A stretch of DNA of 37,045 bases from CAYIYO01 sp964367715 (lineage in GTDB: Bacteria; Chlamydiota; Chlamydiia; Chlamydiales; Criblamydiaceae), in NCBI GenBank assembly GCA_964367715.1, contig CAYIYO010000017.1:1-37045 (forward strand). Direction: 5' to 3'. Below the pieces are notes generated by a model. That model was not told the origin of the DNA, ran no database searches, and was given only the letters and a program-made list of their open reading frames with translations. How positions within the stretch are numbered: position 1 is the first letter of the stretch; every line of letters begins with the position of its first letter. Shown one piece after another: positions 1 to 7,844 of this stretch. A program made the translations under genes and the position numbers.

Positions 1-56
1 GGCAGCGATAAAAACCTTATCAAAGGCGCCGTGATAGTTATACGCAACTTGGGTTC
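1..56 (-). repeat. Dispersed repeat A, left-end copy (inverted)
   Basis: The reverse complement of this stretch closely matches 36893-36944, sharing AACCCAAGTTGCGTATA followed by TATCACGG and TTTGATAAGGTTTT. A shorter part (ATAACCCAAGTTG) recurs at 27141-27153. The copy runs to the first base of the window, so its true extent is unknown. No coding potential is seen. Its presence at both window edges in opposite orientation suggests that the assembly stopped in a multi-copy element. Confidence 0.8.
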
Positions 57-78
57 TATATAAGCTCTTAGCTTAAAC

Positions 79-126
79 TATACATAAGTGAATTCAAAAA
101 CCGATTCTTGATTTCACTTGTGTATA
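79..126. repeat. Palindromic repeat H, copy 1 (hairpin)
   Basis: The arms TATACATAAGTGAA (79-92) and TTCACTTGTGTATA (113-126) are complementary with one mismatch and enclose a 20-base loop containing AAAAACCGATTCTTG. A copy with the same loop lies at 36780-36827 and a half copy at 12030-12059. It sits just past the 3' end of dapB. No T-run follows on the minus strand, so a terminator role is not supported. Confidence 0.8.
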
Positions 127-148
127 AAATCTCATCTGCCTGCCCCGT

Positions 149-183
149 TCTCTTTTTTTTCTCTGTGCCTCTGCGGCTCTGTG
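149..183. repeat. CTCTGTG-type short repeat downstream of dapB
   Basis: A degenerate run of CTCTGTG/CTCTGCGG units lies right after the dapB stop. A relative in the opposite orientation, built on ACAGAG units, lies at 12075-12103 near another copy of repeat H. The two motifs therefore travel together. The function is unknown. Confidence 0.5.
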
Positions 184-1014
184 TTAATTTTTTAGCAATG
201 CTTCTAATGTAAAGAGTCCCTCTTTCCTGGCTTTCTTTCCATCTCTCTCCCTATCATCCTTCTGCCCTTGTCCGCACAACCACTCGGCAGCGCGCACCGC
301 GCCCTCCGCAAAGCTTTCTCTACTCCGTGCCGTGTGTGTCAGTGTAATTGTATCGGCAGGGGAGTCGAATGCCACGCTGTGCGTGCCCGGAACATTTCCA
401 TAACGCACCGAAGGGAAGTGGATTTCTTTCGAATTGCCCGCCTTATCCGCCCTTTCCTCGTCTCCAAACACCATACGTGTTTTGCGGGTCATATGCGCGA
501 GCAACTCCTTTCCAATATGCTGCGCTGTGCCAGAAGGAATATCCGCTTTACCGGAATGGTGCGCTTCATATCCGCCAACATCATATTCGGCAAAAGGATC
601 AAACAAAAGCGCAGCTTCGGCAACCAGCTTTAAAAATAGTTGGACGCCGACAGAAAAGTTAGGAGAATAAAGGAGTCCTGTCTGGTACTTCTTCACCAAA
701 GCCTCGACCTCATCCATGGAATCGTACCATCCAGTCGTGCCGACCACTAGCGGTTTTTGCAATTGGGTCACAAAGCGAATGTTATCCATCGCGATTGACG
801 GATGACTAAAATCAATGCAAACGTCGGCTCTTTCTAGCGCCTTTTCTGACAGCGTTATAGCAGTTCCTTCTTTAGGATCGATCACCGCACACACCTCGTG
901 TCCACGCTTTGTCAGGACCGTTTCGACAGCTTTTCCCATCTTCCCATAGCCGATTAGCGCGACCTTGAGCGAGGGGACGGAAGAGGCTTGCTTTCCGCTT
1001 TTACCGCTTTCCAT
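184..1014 (-). CDS. dapB: 4-hydroxy-tetrahydrodipicolinate reductase DapB
   Basis: DapB carries out the NAD(P)H-dependent reduction step toward tetrahydrodipicolinate, giving meso-diaminopimelate for peptidoglycan and lysine. The 276-residue length is normal. The Rossmann motif GYGKMG is at residues 22-27 and GTTG at 92-95. The catalytic segment EAHHSGKADIPSGTA at 150-164 supplies the His pair (152-153), Lys156 and the substrate-binding SGT loop. The start at 1014 is preceded by GGAG at good spacing. The first 61 bases overlap the end of the phospholipase D gene in another frame, so it is the last gene of the recD2 run and probably translationally coupled. About 15 residues precede the Rossmann fold, so a slightly later start is possible. 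Confidence 0.96.
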   Translation of the reverse strand: MESGKSGKQASSVPSLKVALIGYGKMGKAVETVLTKRGHEVCAVIDPKEGTAITLSEKALERADVCIDFSHPSIAMDNIRFVTQLQKPLVVGTTGWYDSMDEVEALVKKYQTGLLYSPNFSVGVQLFLKLVAEAALLFDPFAEYDVGGYEAHHSGKADIPSGTAQHIGKELLAHMTRKTRMVFGDEERADKAGNSKEIHFPSVRYGNVPGTHSVAFDSPADTITLTHTARSRESFAEGAVRAAEWLCGQGQKDDRERDGKKARKEGLFTLEALLKN

Positions 1015-2021
1015 AGTTTCTCCAACTTCTTTTGTTGAGGCATTGTTAGGTCATATAAAATCATAAAACAATCCCGATTTTGGGTAAATGCCGCCTTAGT
1101 CCAATTGGCCGATCCATTGACTAAAGTATGATCGTCAATGATCATTGTTTTGTAGTGGAGTAGTCCCTGGCTGTCATTGATAATGACGGGGATCCCACCC
1201 TTAAGTAATAGTTGCGCAACTTTTGAACTCGCTCCTCGAGAAGAATTACTGTCCAGCGCAATGTCAATGGAAACTCCCCGCAGACGCGCACGGATCATCG
1301 CTTGCGCCAAGTCGTGGCGCGTCCAGGTGAACATCGCCACTTTAATCGTTTTTTTCGCTTCCTCTATCAACCCTAGCAATCGGTCCAACGCTTCTTTGTT
1401 ATCAGGGAGAAACCACATTTCAACGCGCTGTCCCCCAATAGAAAACGTGCGATAAGGAGTTGTTTGATAACTTCCTTTTTCTAAGACACTGTTGATATAG
1501 CTTTTAATATACGCCGCTAAGGCAGGATCCTCTGCTCCAATGACTAAATTTCCATGAACACGCAACGAGTAATTGGTCATATTTGCCGTTCCGACCCACA
1601 CTTGAGCATCGTCGATCACTAAAATCTTTTGATGCATCAACCCTTTCTCAGCAAAAGCAATCGTCTGCACTGCAGCGCCCAACTTTTGCTTGGTTTTAGG
1701 ATTCGCCTCGTGATCATACAATACTTTGACGGGCACACCACTCTCCGCTTTGTGACGAAGGGCAGCGATGATGGAAGGATCATTCAACGCGTAGATGATC
1801 ATCAAAACCGATTGTTTGGATTCGGAAATCGCCTTTGTTAGCGTACGTGTCAGATCATCATTGCATTGCGTTGAATACAAGCGAGGCGGCTCTCCAGTCA
1901 ATGGAAGCTCGACAGCTAATGCTGTTTCCGCTGCCCAGAAGCCGCCAAAAAAGAGGAATAACGCTGTCAGTGCCCAGGTGATTTTAGAGAGCGTTTTTTT
2001 TCTGAGGCGGGAGTTCGGCAT
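954..2021 (-). CDS. Secreted phospholipase D-family protein
   Basis: This 355-residue protein has a basic N-terminus and a hydrophobic stretch at about residues 14-36 ending in ALA, which reads as a signal peptide. Two complete HKD motifs follow: HQKILVIDD...GTANMT from His130/Lys132, and HYKTMIIDD...GSANWT from His289/Lys291. The two HKD halves form one active site in this family (phosphodiesterases acting on phospholipids, cardiolipin or nucleic acids). Chlamydiae carry several such proteins, some thought to act on host lipids. The start overlaps the end of the kinase-like gene by 38 bases and the end overlaps dapB by 61 bases. The tail PLPSPRSRSR is Ser/Pro/Arg-rich and may be a by-product of the overlap. 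The substrate cannot be told from sequence; a nuclease is the main alternative. Confidence 0.9.
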   Translation of the reverse strand: MPNSRLRKKTLSKITWALTALFLFFGGFWAAETALAVELPLTGEPPRLYSTQCNDDLTRTLTKAISESKQSVLMIIYALNDPSIIAALRHKAESGVPVKVLYDHEANPKTKQKLGAAVQTIAFAEKGLMHQKILVIDDAQVWVGTANMTNYSLRVHGNLVIGAEDPALAAYIKSYINSVLEKGSYQTTPYRTFSIGGQRVEMWFLPDNKEALDRLLGLIEEAKKTIKVAMFTWTRHDLAQAMIRARLRGVSIDIALDSNSSRGASSKVAQLLLKGGIPVIINDSQGLLHYKTMIIDDHTLVNGSANWTKAAFTQNRDCFMILYDLTMPQQKKLEKLWKAVKAESKPLPSPRSRSR

Positions 2022-2910
2022 GTGAGATATTTTCCAGTTGTTGATCCATGTAGAGCTTTAACTCTTTGCGATAAAAAGGATAATGCCTTCCCATCCACTC
2101 ATCGATGCGTTGTAAAATTAATTTTAAATCTGCGAGGTAGTTGTGCGGATCTTTTATTTTTTCCAAATACTGCAGTTTTCCAATATCCATCCGCATCGCA
2201 TGTCCATCAAAGAATCCAACATTATGCATTAAATTGTGATCGAAGTCGTAAACACCACGCTTGTATTCCTCAAGGTAGAGGGCGAAGATTTTGTTGACGA
2301 GCTTTTTTACTTCAACTAATTGATTGTTGCTCAAAAAATTGCTGAACGCCTGATTTGCCGGAGTCGCCAAATGTTGGATGACAAAATATGTTTTATCCAA
2401 GTCAATAGGATGCGATCCGCCCCATTGGTCGATCAAAAGGACTGTTTGAGGAATATGTGGAATGCATCCCAACCGCATGAAGAGGAGGCCACAATTATCT
2501 TTGTCATATTTATAGGCGACAGCATATCCCGTTGTGGCACGTCGAAAGCGTTTGTCACACGCGTCTCTATTTTTGTCTGTATACCGTTCCATGAAAGGAA
2601 TCGTCTCCAAATATTGCCACAAAGGGGAGGAGCGCATGCGTTCGAAATGAAAAAATTTCAATACATATTTTCCATCCGCACTTTTAAATGCATAGCTTTG
2701 GTGGCCTTTGTCTAAATAGGTGAAAGGTTGATTCAGTAACTGAAGAAGCGTTTGTTTTTCTTTATCGGTTAAAGGTATCCCTTCCCAGCAGTCGGTCTCT
2801 TCTTTGCAGTCAACGATCATCATATCTAATGAAAAATGAGGAGAAAAAATAAAATGGTAGGCCGCTGCCAACGAAAAAAGGAAGAGTAAAATACAAAGAA
2901 GTTTTTTCAT
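1984..2910 (-). CDS. Secreted protein with kinase-like fold, unknown substrate
   Basis: I do not recognise a named family. The 308-residue protein opens with a clear signal peptide or membrane anchor (MKKLLCILLFLFSLAAAYHF). Residues 66-87 resemble strands 1-3 of the kinase fold: LDKGHQSYAF as a glycine-rich turn, then KYVLKFF with Lys85 where the ATP-binding Lys would be. Residues 221-244 (YDFDHNLMHN, then DGHAMRMDIG) resemble the catalytic loop with Asn230 and the metal-binding D-x-G (Asp242). Spacing between Asp224 and Asn230 is one residue longer than in typical kinases. The start overlaps the recD2 stop as ATGA, which indicates coupled translation. Kinase-like fold is an inference; an inactive pseudokinase is possible. 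Confidence 0.75.
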   Translation of the reverse strand: MKKLLCILLFLFSLAAAYHFIFSPHFSLDMMIVDCKEETDCWEGIPLTDKEKQTLLQLLNQPFTYLDKGHQSYAFKSADGKYVLKFFHFERMRSSPLWQYLETIPFMERYTDKNRDACDKRFRRATTGYAVAYKYDKDNCGLLFMRLGCIPHIPQTVLLIDQWGGSHPIDLDKTYFVIQHLATPANQAFSNFLSNNQLVEVKKLVNKIFALYLEEYKRGVYDFDHNLMHNVGFFDGHAMRMDIGKLQYLEKIKDPHNYLADLKLILQRIDEWMGRHYPFYRKELKLYMDQQLENISHAELPPQKKNAL

Positions 2911-5090
2911 AAGTTTCTCGTCGCTAAAAGATTAGAAAGGACCTGCTGAAGTCCTGTATACCGCTTCAACACCTCATCATTACGCACGGCAATAGAAAGC
3001 GCCTTTTTTGTTCCGACAAGAACAACGAGCCTCTTTCCCCGCGTGACACCAGTATAAAGTAAGTTGCGGAAAAGTAATTTGTAATGAGTGGTATGGATAG
3101 GAATCACCACACACGGACATTCGCTTCCCTGGAATTTGTGAATCGAAACAGCATAAGCAAGAACAATTTCATCAAGATCATTAAACTCATACTCAACAAG
3201 CTTTCCCTCAAAGTCGATGACGACTTGCTGATCCACCGCATTGATTTTTGTGATATAGCCGATGTCCCCATTAAACACCTCTTTGGTGTAGTTGTTACGG
3301 ATCTGCATTACCTTATCACCGACCAACAACTTGTTGCCGCCACGAAAAAGGGGATTGTCCTTACGGTTTAACGTCTCTTGCAGCATCGTATTAAGATTAT
3401 CAGTCCCAATCACCCCGCGTCGCATCGGCGCCAACACCTGAATGTGATGCATCGGATGCAGCTGGTATTTTTTCGGCAAACGTTGGCTGACTAGACTAAT
3501 AATCTGCTGAAGGACCTGCGGCGGCTCCTCCGCTTCGATAAAGAAAAAATCGCTGTTACTTAGATTTCGAATATCAGGAAAAACTCCCTCATTAATCAAA
3601 TGCGAATTCGTGATGATGCACGATCCGGCCGCTTGTCGAAAAATTTCCTTTAATGTCACCACGCCGACGGTACCGGAAGCAATAATATCTTTTAAAACAT
3701 TTCCCGGTCCCACACTCGGCAACTGATTGATGTCGCCAACAAAAATCACGCGTGCATGGTCAGGAATCGCCTTAAGCAAATTATTCATTAACAACGTATC
3801 GATCATACTGGCCTCATCGATGATGATAAGGTCACATACAATCGGATTTTCCCTGTTATGCTTAAACTTCCCTTTTTTAAAGTCGAAGGCTAATAAGCTA
3901 TGGATCGTTAACGCTTTCTTACCGGTAATCTCGCTCATACGCTTCGCGGCTCTTCCTGTCGGAGCAGCCAAAATGATCTCTTTTGACAGTTGCGCGCTAA
4001 TACATAGAATGGCATTAGTGATCGTACTTTTTCCTGTTCCTGGACCGCCCGTGATGACCAAAAACTTGTCTTGCAGTGCCTTGATGACGGCATCTTTCTG
4101 CTTCTCGGCAAGAGTAATCTTTAACTTTTCCTGGACCCAAACAAGCGCCTTCTCTTCATCCACGGAACGAAATGCACAGTCCGCCCTCTTAAGCCGCGCA
4201 ATTTCTTTGACAATCCCTCCCTCCGCCATATAAAGGGAACGGATCCATATGAAGGGGCGGGGAATCCCTCTTTCAAACAAATCCTCGACCATCACACGGC
4301 TCTCTTTAACAAGGAAATGAATGCTTTCCTCAATGATTTTCTGATCCACCTCAAGCATCTTTTCAGCAGTCACCAGCAGTTCTTCTAGTGGATAACAAAC
4401 ATGTCCCTCATTCGAAAGCTCGGAAAGCACAAATTCGATTCCGGCCTCGACACGCTGCGGGGCATCGTGGGGAATCCCCAATCGCTGCGCAATGGTATCG
4501 GCGGACTTAAATCCAATTCCAAAAATATCGCGCGCTAAACGGTAAGGAGTTTCTTTAACAATCTTGATGCTGGCAGGTCCGTAGCATTTGAAAATTTTCT
4601 GGGCATAGCCCGGACTCACCCCATGCGCCTGCAAAAATACCATCACTTCACGAATCGACTTCTGATCCGTCCAGCATCCTGTAATGCGCTCAAGGCGTTT
4701 GTCGCCAATCCCTTCAATTTCACAGAGGCGCTCCGGCGCGGTATCGATAACGCTAAAGGTCTCGGCACCAAAAAGGGCGACGATGCGCTTGGCATAGGTA
4801 GGGCCGATCCCTTTAATCAATCCAGACCCCAGATACTTCTCAATTCCTCCGACATCGGCAGGCATCTCAATCCGACACTCTTCCACAAGAAATTGGCGGC
4901 CATGGATCAAATGATTTTTCCATTCGCCCTTGCAACGCAACGTTTCTCCGGGTTGAGCCGAGGTCATCGTCCCCACAATCGTCGTTGTCTCGGTCTTGCG
5001 CGGCTGTTGCAACTGCGCCACGGTATAACCGGTCTCCGGATTGTGGAAAGTGATCCGTTCGATATATCCATAAATTTCATCTTTTAGCAT
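2907..5090 (-). CDS. recD2: RecD2-type ATP-dependent DNA helicase
   Basis: This 727-residue superfamily 1B 5'-3' helicase is of the RecD2/YrrC type, which works without RecBC in DNA repair. An OB-like N-terminal domain comes first. Helix-hairpin-helix segments follow around residues 92-205 (GIGPTYAKRI, GIGDKRLERI, GIGFKSADTI). Walker A is GGPGTGKS at 348-355 and Walker B is LIIIDEASMID near 421-431. A late AVSIHKFQGSE motif and VTRGKR complete the motor. Chlamydiae usually carry one or two recD-like genes. It heads the minus-strand run that continues through the kinase-like gene with a 4-base overlap. No obvious Shine-Dalgarno precedes the ATG. Confidence 0.95.
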   Translation of the reverse strand: MLKDEIYGYIERITFHNPETGYTVAQLQQPRKTETTTIVGTMTSAQPGETLRCKGEWKNHLIHGRQFLVEECRIEMPADVGGIEKYLGSGLIKGIGPTYAKRIVALFGAETFSVIDTAPERLCEIEGIGDKRLERITGCWTDQKSIREVMVFLQAHGVSPGYAQKIFKCYGPASIKIVKETPYRLARDIFGIGFKSADTIAQRLGIPHDAPQRVEAGIEFVLSELSNEGHVCYPLEELLVTAEKMLEVDQKIIEESIHFLVKESRVMVEDLFERGIPRPFIWIRSLYMAEGGIVKEIARLKRADCAFRSVDEEKALVWVQEKLKITLAEKQKDAVIKALQDKFLVITGGPGTGKSTITNAILCISAQLSKEIILAAPTGRAAKRMSEITGKKALTIHSLLAFDFKKGKFKHNRENPIVCDLIIIDEASMIDTLLMNNLLKAIPDHARVIFVGDINQLPSVGPGNVLKDIIASGTVGVVTLKEIFRQAAGSCIITNSHLINEGVFPDIRNLSNSDFFFIEAEEPPQVLQQIISLVSQRLPKKYQLHPMHHIQVLAPMRRGVIGTDNLNTMLQETLNRKDNPLFRGGNKLLVGDKVMQIRNNYTKEVFNGDIGYITKINAVDQQVVIDFEGKLVEYEFNDLDEIVLAYAVSIHKFQGSECPCVVIPIHTTHYKLLFRNLLYTGVTRGKRLVVLVGTKKALSIAVRNDEVLKRYTGLQQVLSNLLATRNL

Positions 5091-5188
5091 GAGAAGAGCA
5101 TAACAGTGTTGTGGCTAAGAGGGTAGCATTTTGTAAAGCATTTAAAATAAGTTGTGTAGGAGTGGGTTGCCAAATAATAGGGTCTACG

Positions 5189-5218
5189 CTCATAAGGAAG
5201 GTACCTACTCATAAGGAG
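5189..5218 (+). promoter_or_regulatory. Duplicated CTCATAAGGA block with Shine-Dalgarno
   Basis: CTCATAAGGA occurs twice exactly 20 bases apart (5189-5198 and 5209-5218). The second copy ends in AAGGAG, six bases before ATG 5225, and serves as ribosome binding site. The first copy has no in-frame start nearby. It may be a decoy or standby site, or simply a small duplication. Confidence 0.5.
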
Positions 5219-5224
5219 TTTATG

Positions 5225-5488
5225 ATGAAAAAATATCTCATCCTAACATTTATTGGCTGCGGAATCTCTTTCCTTCCTCTCGTTGCCGACGAAATTGTCG
5301 ACGAGCCGGTTGCCGATACCTGCCAATGCGAAGGAGAACAGTGCGAAGAGGGATGCGTTTTTTATCAGTACTTTCCCCATAACTCGATCTTCCAAGACAG
5401 CACGGTACGAGAAGACTATGACGAACCTCCCACATGGTCATGGCCGGGCCGCCGCGATGGCGAGCTAAGTGATGAGCTTTCAAGATAA
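5225..5488 (+). CDS. Small secreted acidic protein with Cys cluster
   Basis: The gene is unrecognised. Two adjacent ATGs (5222 and 5225) are possible; 5225 lies six bases after AAGGAG, so it is preferred. The 87-residue product starts with MKKYLILTFIGCGISFLPLVA, a typical signal peptide. The mature part is short and acidic, with four cysteines packed as CQCEGEQCEEGC, then an aromatic/proline-rich tail. The Cys pattern could bind metal or form disulfides in the periplasm or outer envelope, where chlamydial proteins are often disulfide-linked. It diverges from recD2 and precedes dnaG by about 60 bases. Expression is inferred only from the signal peptide and the strong ribosome binding site. Confidence 0.7.
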   Translation: MKKYLILTFIGCGISFLPLVADEIVDEPVADTCQCEGEQCEEGCVFYQYFPHNSIFQDSTVREDYDEPPTWSWPGRRDGELSDELSR

Positions 5489-5548
5489 TAATTATTTTAT
5501 TTTTTAGTGGATCTTGCGAGCAATCGGGCAATCGGGCACAATAGAAGC

Positions 5549-7339
5549 ATGCCCATCTACCGTAAAGAAAGTTTAGATACTCTGCGCCAAAAAATCGACC
5601 TGGTCGAAGTTCTCTCCTCCCATCTCGAACTCAAACGCGCCGGCGCTGCCTATAAAGGACTCTGTCCCTTTCATGACGAAAAAACACCTTCGTTTATGAT
5701 CCAAAAAGGCGATACGCATTACCACTGCTTCGGCTGCGGCGCCCACGGCGATGCCATCCAGTTTTTAATGACCTACCAAAAGCTCTCGTTTCATGAAGCA
5801 ATAGAAACTCTCGCACAACGCTTTGGCGTTCCCCTTGAAGTCGTCGAAGGGGGAGAAGAATACAAAGGTCCAAGCAAAGCGCTGATGCGCGACGCACTCA
5901 CTCTCGCTAGCCGCTTCTTTCACTTCTATTTGCTCCACACTGACGAAGGTCACCTCGCCCTACAATATTTATATGAACGGGGCATCGACCTAGACTTCAT
6001 CCGTCAATTTCAAATTGGCCTCGCTCCAAAAGGTGCGGGGATGCTCCGGAAAATCCTTCACGAAAAGCGTATCTCTGACGACATCCTCATCGCTGTCGGT
6101 CTCTTGTCTCAGACGCAAGACGGCCGTCTTCGCGACTTCTTTTCCGACCGTATCACCTTCCCCATCCACGCGGCCTCAGGCAATGTCATCGGATTCTCCG
6201 CACGCAAATTTAAAGAAGAGACGTTTGGCGGAAAATATGTCAACACCTCCGAAACCACACTATTCAAGAAATCGAAGGTATTATTCGGTCTCCATCATAG
6301 CCGCCGTCGCATCGCAAAAGAACGCAAAGCATTGATCGTCGAAGGACAGATCGACGCCCTTCGTCTCATCCGCGAAGGCTTCAACTACACTGTCGCCGGA
6401 CAAGGCACAGCCTTCGGAGACGGCCACGCGAAAGAACTCCTTAATTTGGGAGTAGAAACAGTCTTTTTAGCCCTCGACGCCGATAACGCGGGAAAAGAAG
6501 CGGCCTGCAAAATTGGCGACCTTTTTCAAAAAGAAGGCGTAGAAGTTCGCGTCATCGCACTCCCTCCCGGCAGCGATCCAGATTCCTATCTCCGCCAACA
6601 AGGCGCCACAGCATTCGAATACTTATTAGAAAAAAGCCATGACTACTTGACTTTCCTCGTCGAACACCGCGCACGCAGTATCAACATGGCCTCACCCGCA
6701 GGAAAAAATCAACTGGTCCAACAAGTCTCTCAACAGATTCGGCTGTGGAATCAGCCGCTGATGGTCCATGAAAGCCTACGTAAGCTCGCCCATCTCGCAC
6801 AGGTGCCCGAAAATATGATCGGCGTCGGCCAACAATTTGTTCCCAACCTCTACATTAAAAAACAAGAAAGCGCAGGCGTGCAAGCGATCGATCCCGATCG
6901 CATTCTCGAACTCGACTTCTTACGCTGGCTCATCCTAATGGGTCCGACAGTTCCCGAATTGCTGACTCTCGCACAAGCAAACATCACTCCTGATGCACTG
7001 AAAAATTATGGATGCCGCGCCTTGTACACGCTCTTTCTCTCTCACGCCCAAAATGGGAAACAACCGGACCTTCTCGATCTCGCTGCAGATGACGTTCTTC
7101 AGGCACTCTTGAGCGAACTACACCAAAAGAAGATCAATAGCGAAAAAGCAGCCGAACAGTTTCCCGACTCCATGCAGAAAATTTTGAATCGTAACTGGAT
7201 GCAAAAAAGAGAAGAAGTGCGTCTTAAAATCCAAGGGGGCGGATGCTCTGACGACGAAGTGATGGTCTACGTCAAACAATTCGACGACCTCAAACGCTCT
7301 CCCCCTGCCCTAAAAATGGAGCCCGCAATTCTCTCATGA
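5549..7339 (+). CDS. dnaG: DNA primase DnaG
   Basis: DnaG synthesises RNA primers for replication. With the start at 5549 (MPIYRKESLD, the usual opening of the family) it is 596 residues. A longer reading from 5507 adds 14 residues unlike any primase. The CHC2 zinc-binding domain has Cys39, His42, Cys60 and Cys63 (CPFH...CFGC). The Toprim catalytic domain shows ALIVEGQIDAL with Glu265 and FLALDADNAG with Asp310/Asp312. The C-terminal part, expected to contact DnaB, is less conserved. Its stop overlaps the next gene's ATG by four bases. The ribosome binding site (GAAG) is weak. Confidence 0.97.
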   Translation: MPIYRKESLDTLRQKIDLVEVLSSHLELKRAGAAYKGLCPFHDEKTPSFMIQKGDTHYHCFGCGAHGDAIQFLMTYQKLSFHEAIETLAQRFGVPLEVVEGGEEYKGPSKALMRDALTLASRFFHFYLLHTDEGHLALQYLYERGIDLDFIRQFQIGLAPKGAGMLRKILHEKRISDDILIAVGLLSQTQDGRLRDFFSDRITFPIHAASGNVIGFSARKFKEETFGGKYVNTSETTLFKKSKVLFGLHHSRRRIAKERKALIVEGQIDALRLIREGFNYTVAGQGTAFGDGHAKELLNLGVETVFLALDADNAGKEAACKIGDLFQKEGVEVRVIALPPGSDPDSYLRQQGATAFEYLLEKSHDYLTFLVEHRARSINMASPAGKNQLVQQVSQQIRLWNQPLMVHESLRKLAHLAQVPENMIGVGQQFVPNLYIKKQESAGVQAIDPDRILELDFLRWLILMGPTVPELLTLAQANITPDALKNYGCRALYTLFLSHAQNGKQPDLLDLAADDVLQALLSELHQKKINSEKAAEQFPDSMQKILNRNWMQKREEVRLKIQGGGCSDDEVMVYVKQFDDLKRSPPALKMEPAILS

Positions 7340-7740
7340 GGCATCATCTGATTTTTTATGATGGGGAGTGTGGACTATGTGATCGTGCAGTGTGGTTTGT
7401 CTTCTCTGTCGATAAAAAAAAGCAGTTTTTTTTCGCCCCCTTGCAAGGAAAAACCGCTTCTTACGCACTAAAAACAGTACCTGCTACTCTCCGCAATAAA
7501 GACAGTGTCATTTTAATAGAAAATTACGGAACACCAGAAGCGCAGATCTACTTCTTAGGCAAAGCTGCACTGCGAATTTTGTGGTTGTTAGGGGACGGAT
7601 GGTCCTTGGTGGGTGCGTTCTCCTTTTTGCCCGGATGGTTATATGATTGGGCATACCGCATCGTTGCGCGCAACCGTCATAAAATCCAAGGCAGCTGCTT
7701 TATCCCTCCAAAAGATTCCCAAAACCGTTTTCTCTCTTAA
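7336..7740 (+). CDS. DCC-family (DUF393) thiol-disulfide oxidoreductase-like protein
   Basis: This 134-residue protein has the hallmark N-terminus of the DUF393/DCC family: FYDGECGLCDRAVWF, with Cys12 and Cys15 in a CxxC arrangement after Asp9. The family is named for this D-x-x-C-x-x-C pattern and is predicted to be thioredoxin-like; substrates are unknown. A hydrophobic segment near 72-95 (AALRILWLLGDGWSLVGAFSF) may lie at a membrane. Its ATG overlaps the dnaG stop as ATGA, so the two are probably co-translated. The stop codon is followed one base later by a 52-base repeat that recurs at 31631-31682. Confidence 0.88.
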   Translation: MRHHLIFYDGECGLCDRAVWFVFSVDKKKQFFFAPLQGKTASYALKTVPATLRNKDSVILIENYGTPEAQIYFLGKAALRILWLLGDGWSLVGAFSFLPGWLYDWAYRIVARNRHKIQGSCFIPPKDSQNRFLS

Positions 7741-7741
7741 C

Positions 7742-7793
7742 CGCGGGGCTTTCGCTGTGTCCAAATGTCAAAATTTATCCGAACCGTGGTATA
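7742..7793 (+). repeat. 52-base dispersed repeat B, copy 1
   Basis: This stretch is identical to 31631-31682 apart from one base (G7747 versus A31636). It contains GCTTTCGCTGTGTCC and ends CCGAACCGTGGTATA. It starts right after the stop of the DCC-family gene. The second copy lies at the end of a plus-strand gene too, but there it is part of the reading frame. It also loosely resembles the right arm of the palindrome at 19709-19762. Confidence 0.9.
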
Positions 7794-7844
7794 GAGCTCT
7801 GCGCCTCTGCATTGATAAAAATTGAACATTTGCCCAACCAAACT

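Noticed and set aside
3727..4233. 168-codon plus-strand frame
   Set aside because: It is antisense to the helicase core of recD2, including Walker A; there is no ribosome site and no protein-like pattern.
7613..7825. 70-codon frame crossing repeat B after the DCC-family gene
   Set aside because: It overlaps the well-supported gene in another frame and is largely repeat sequence.
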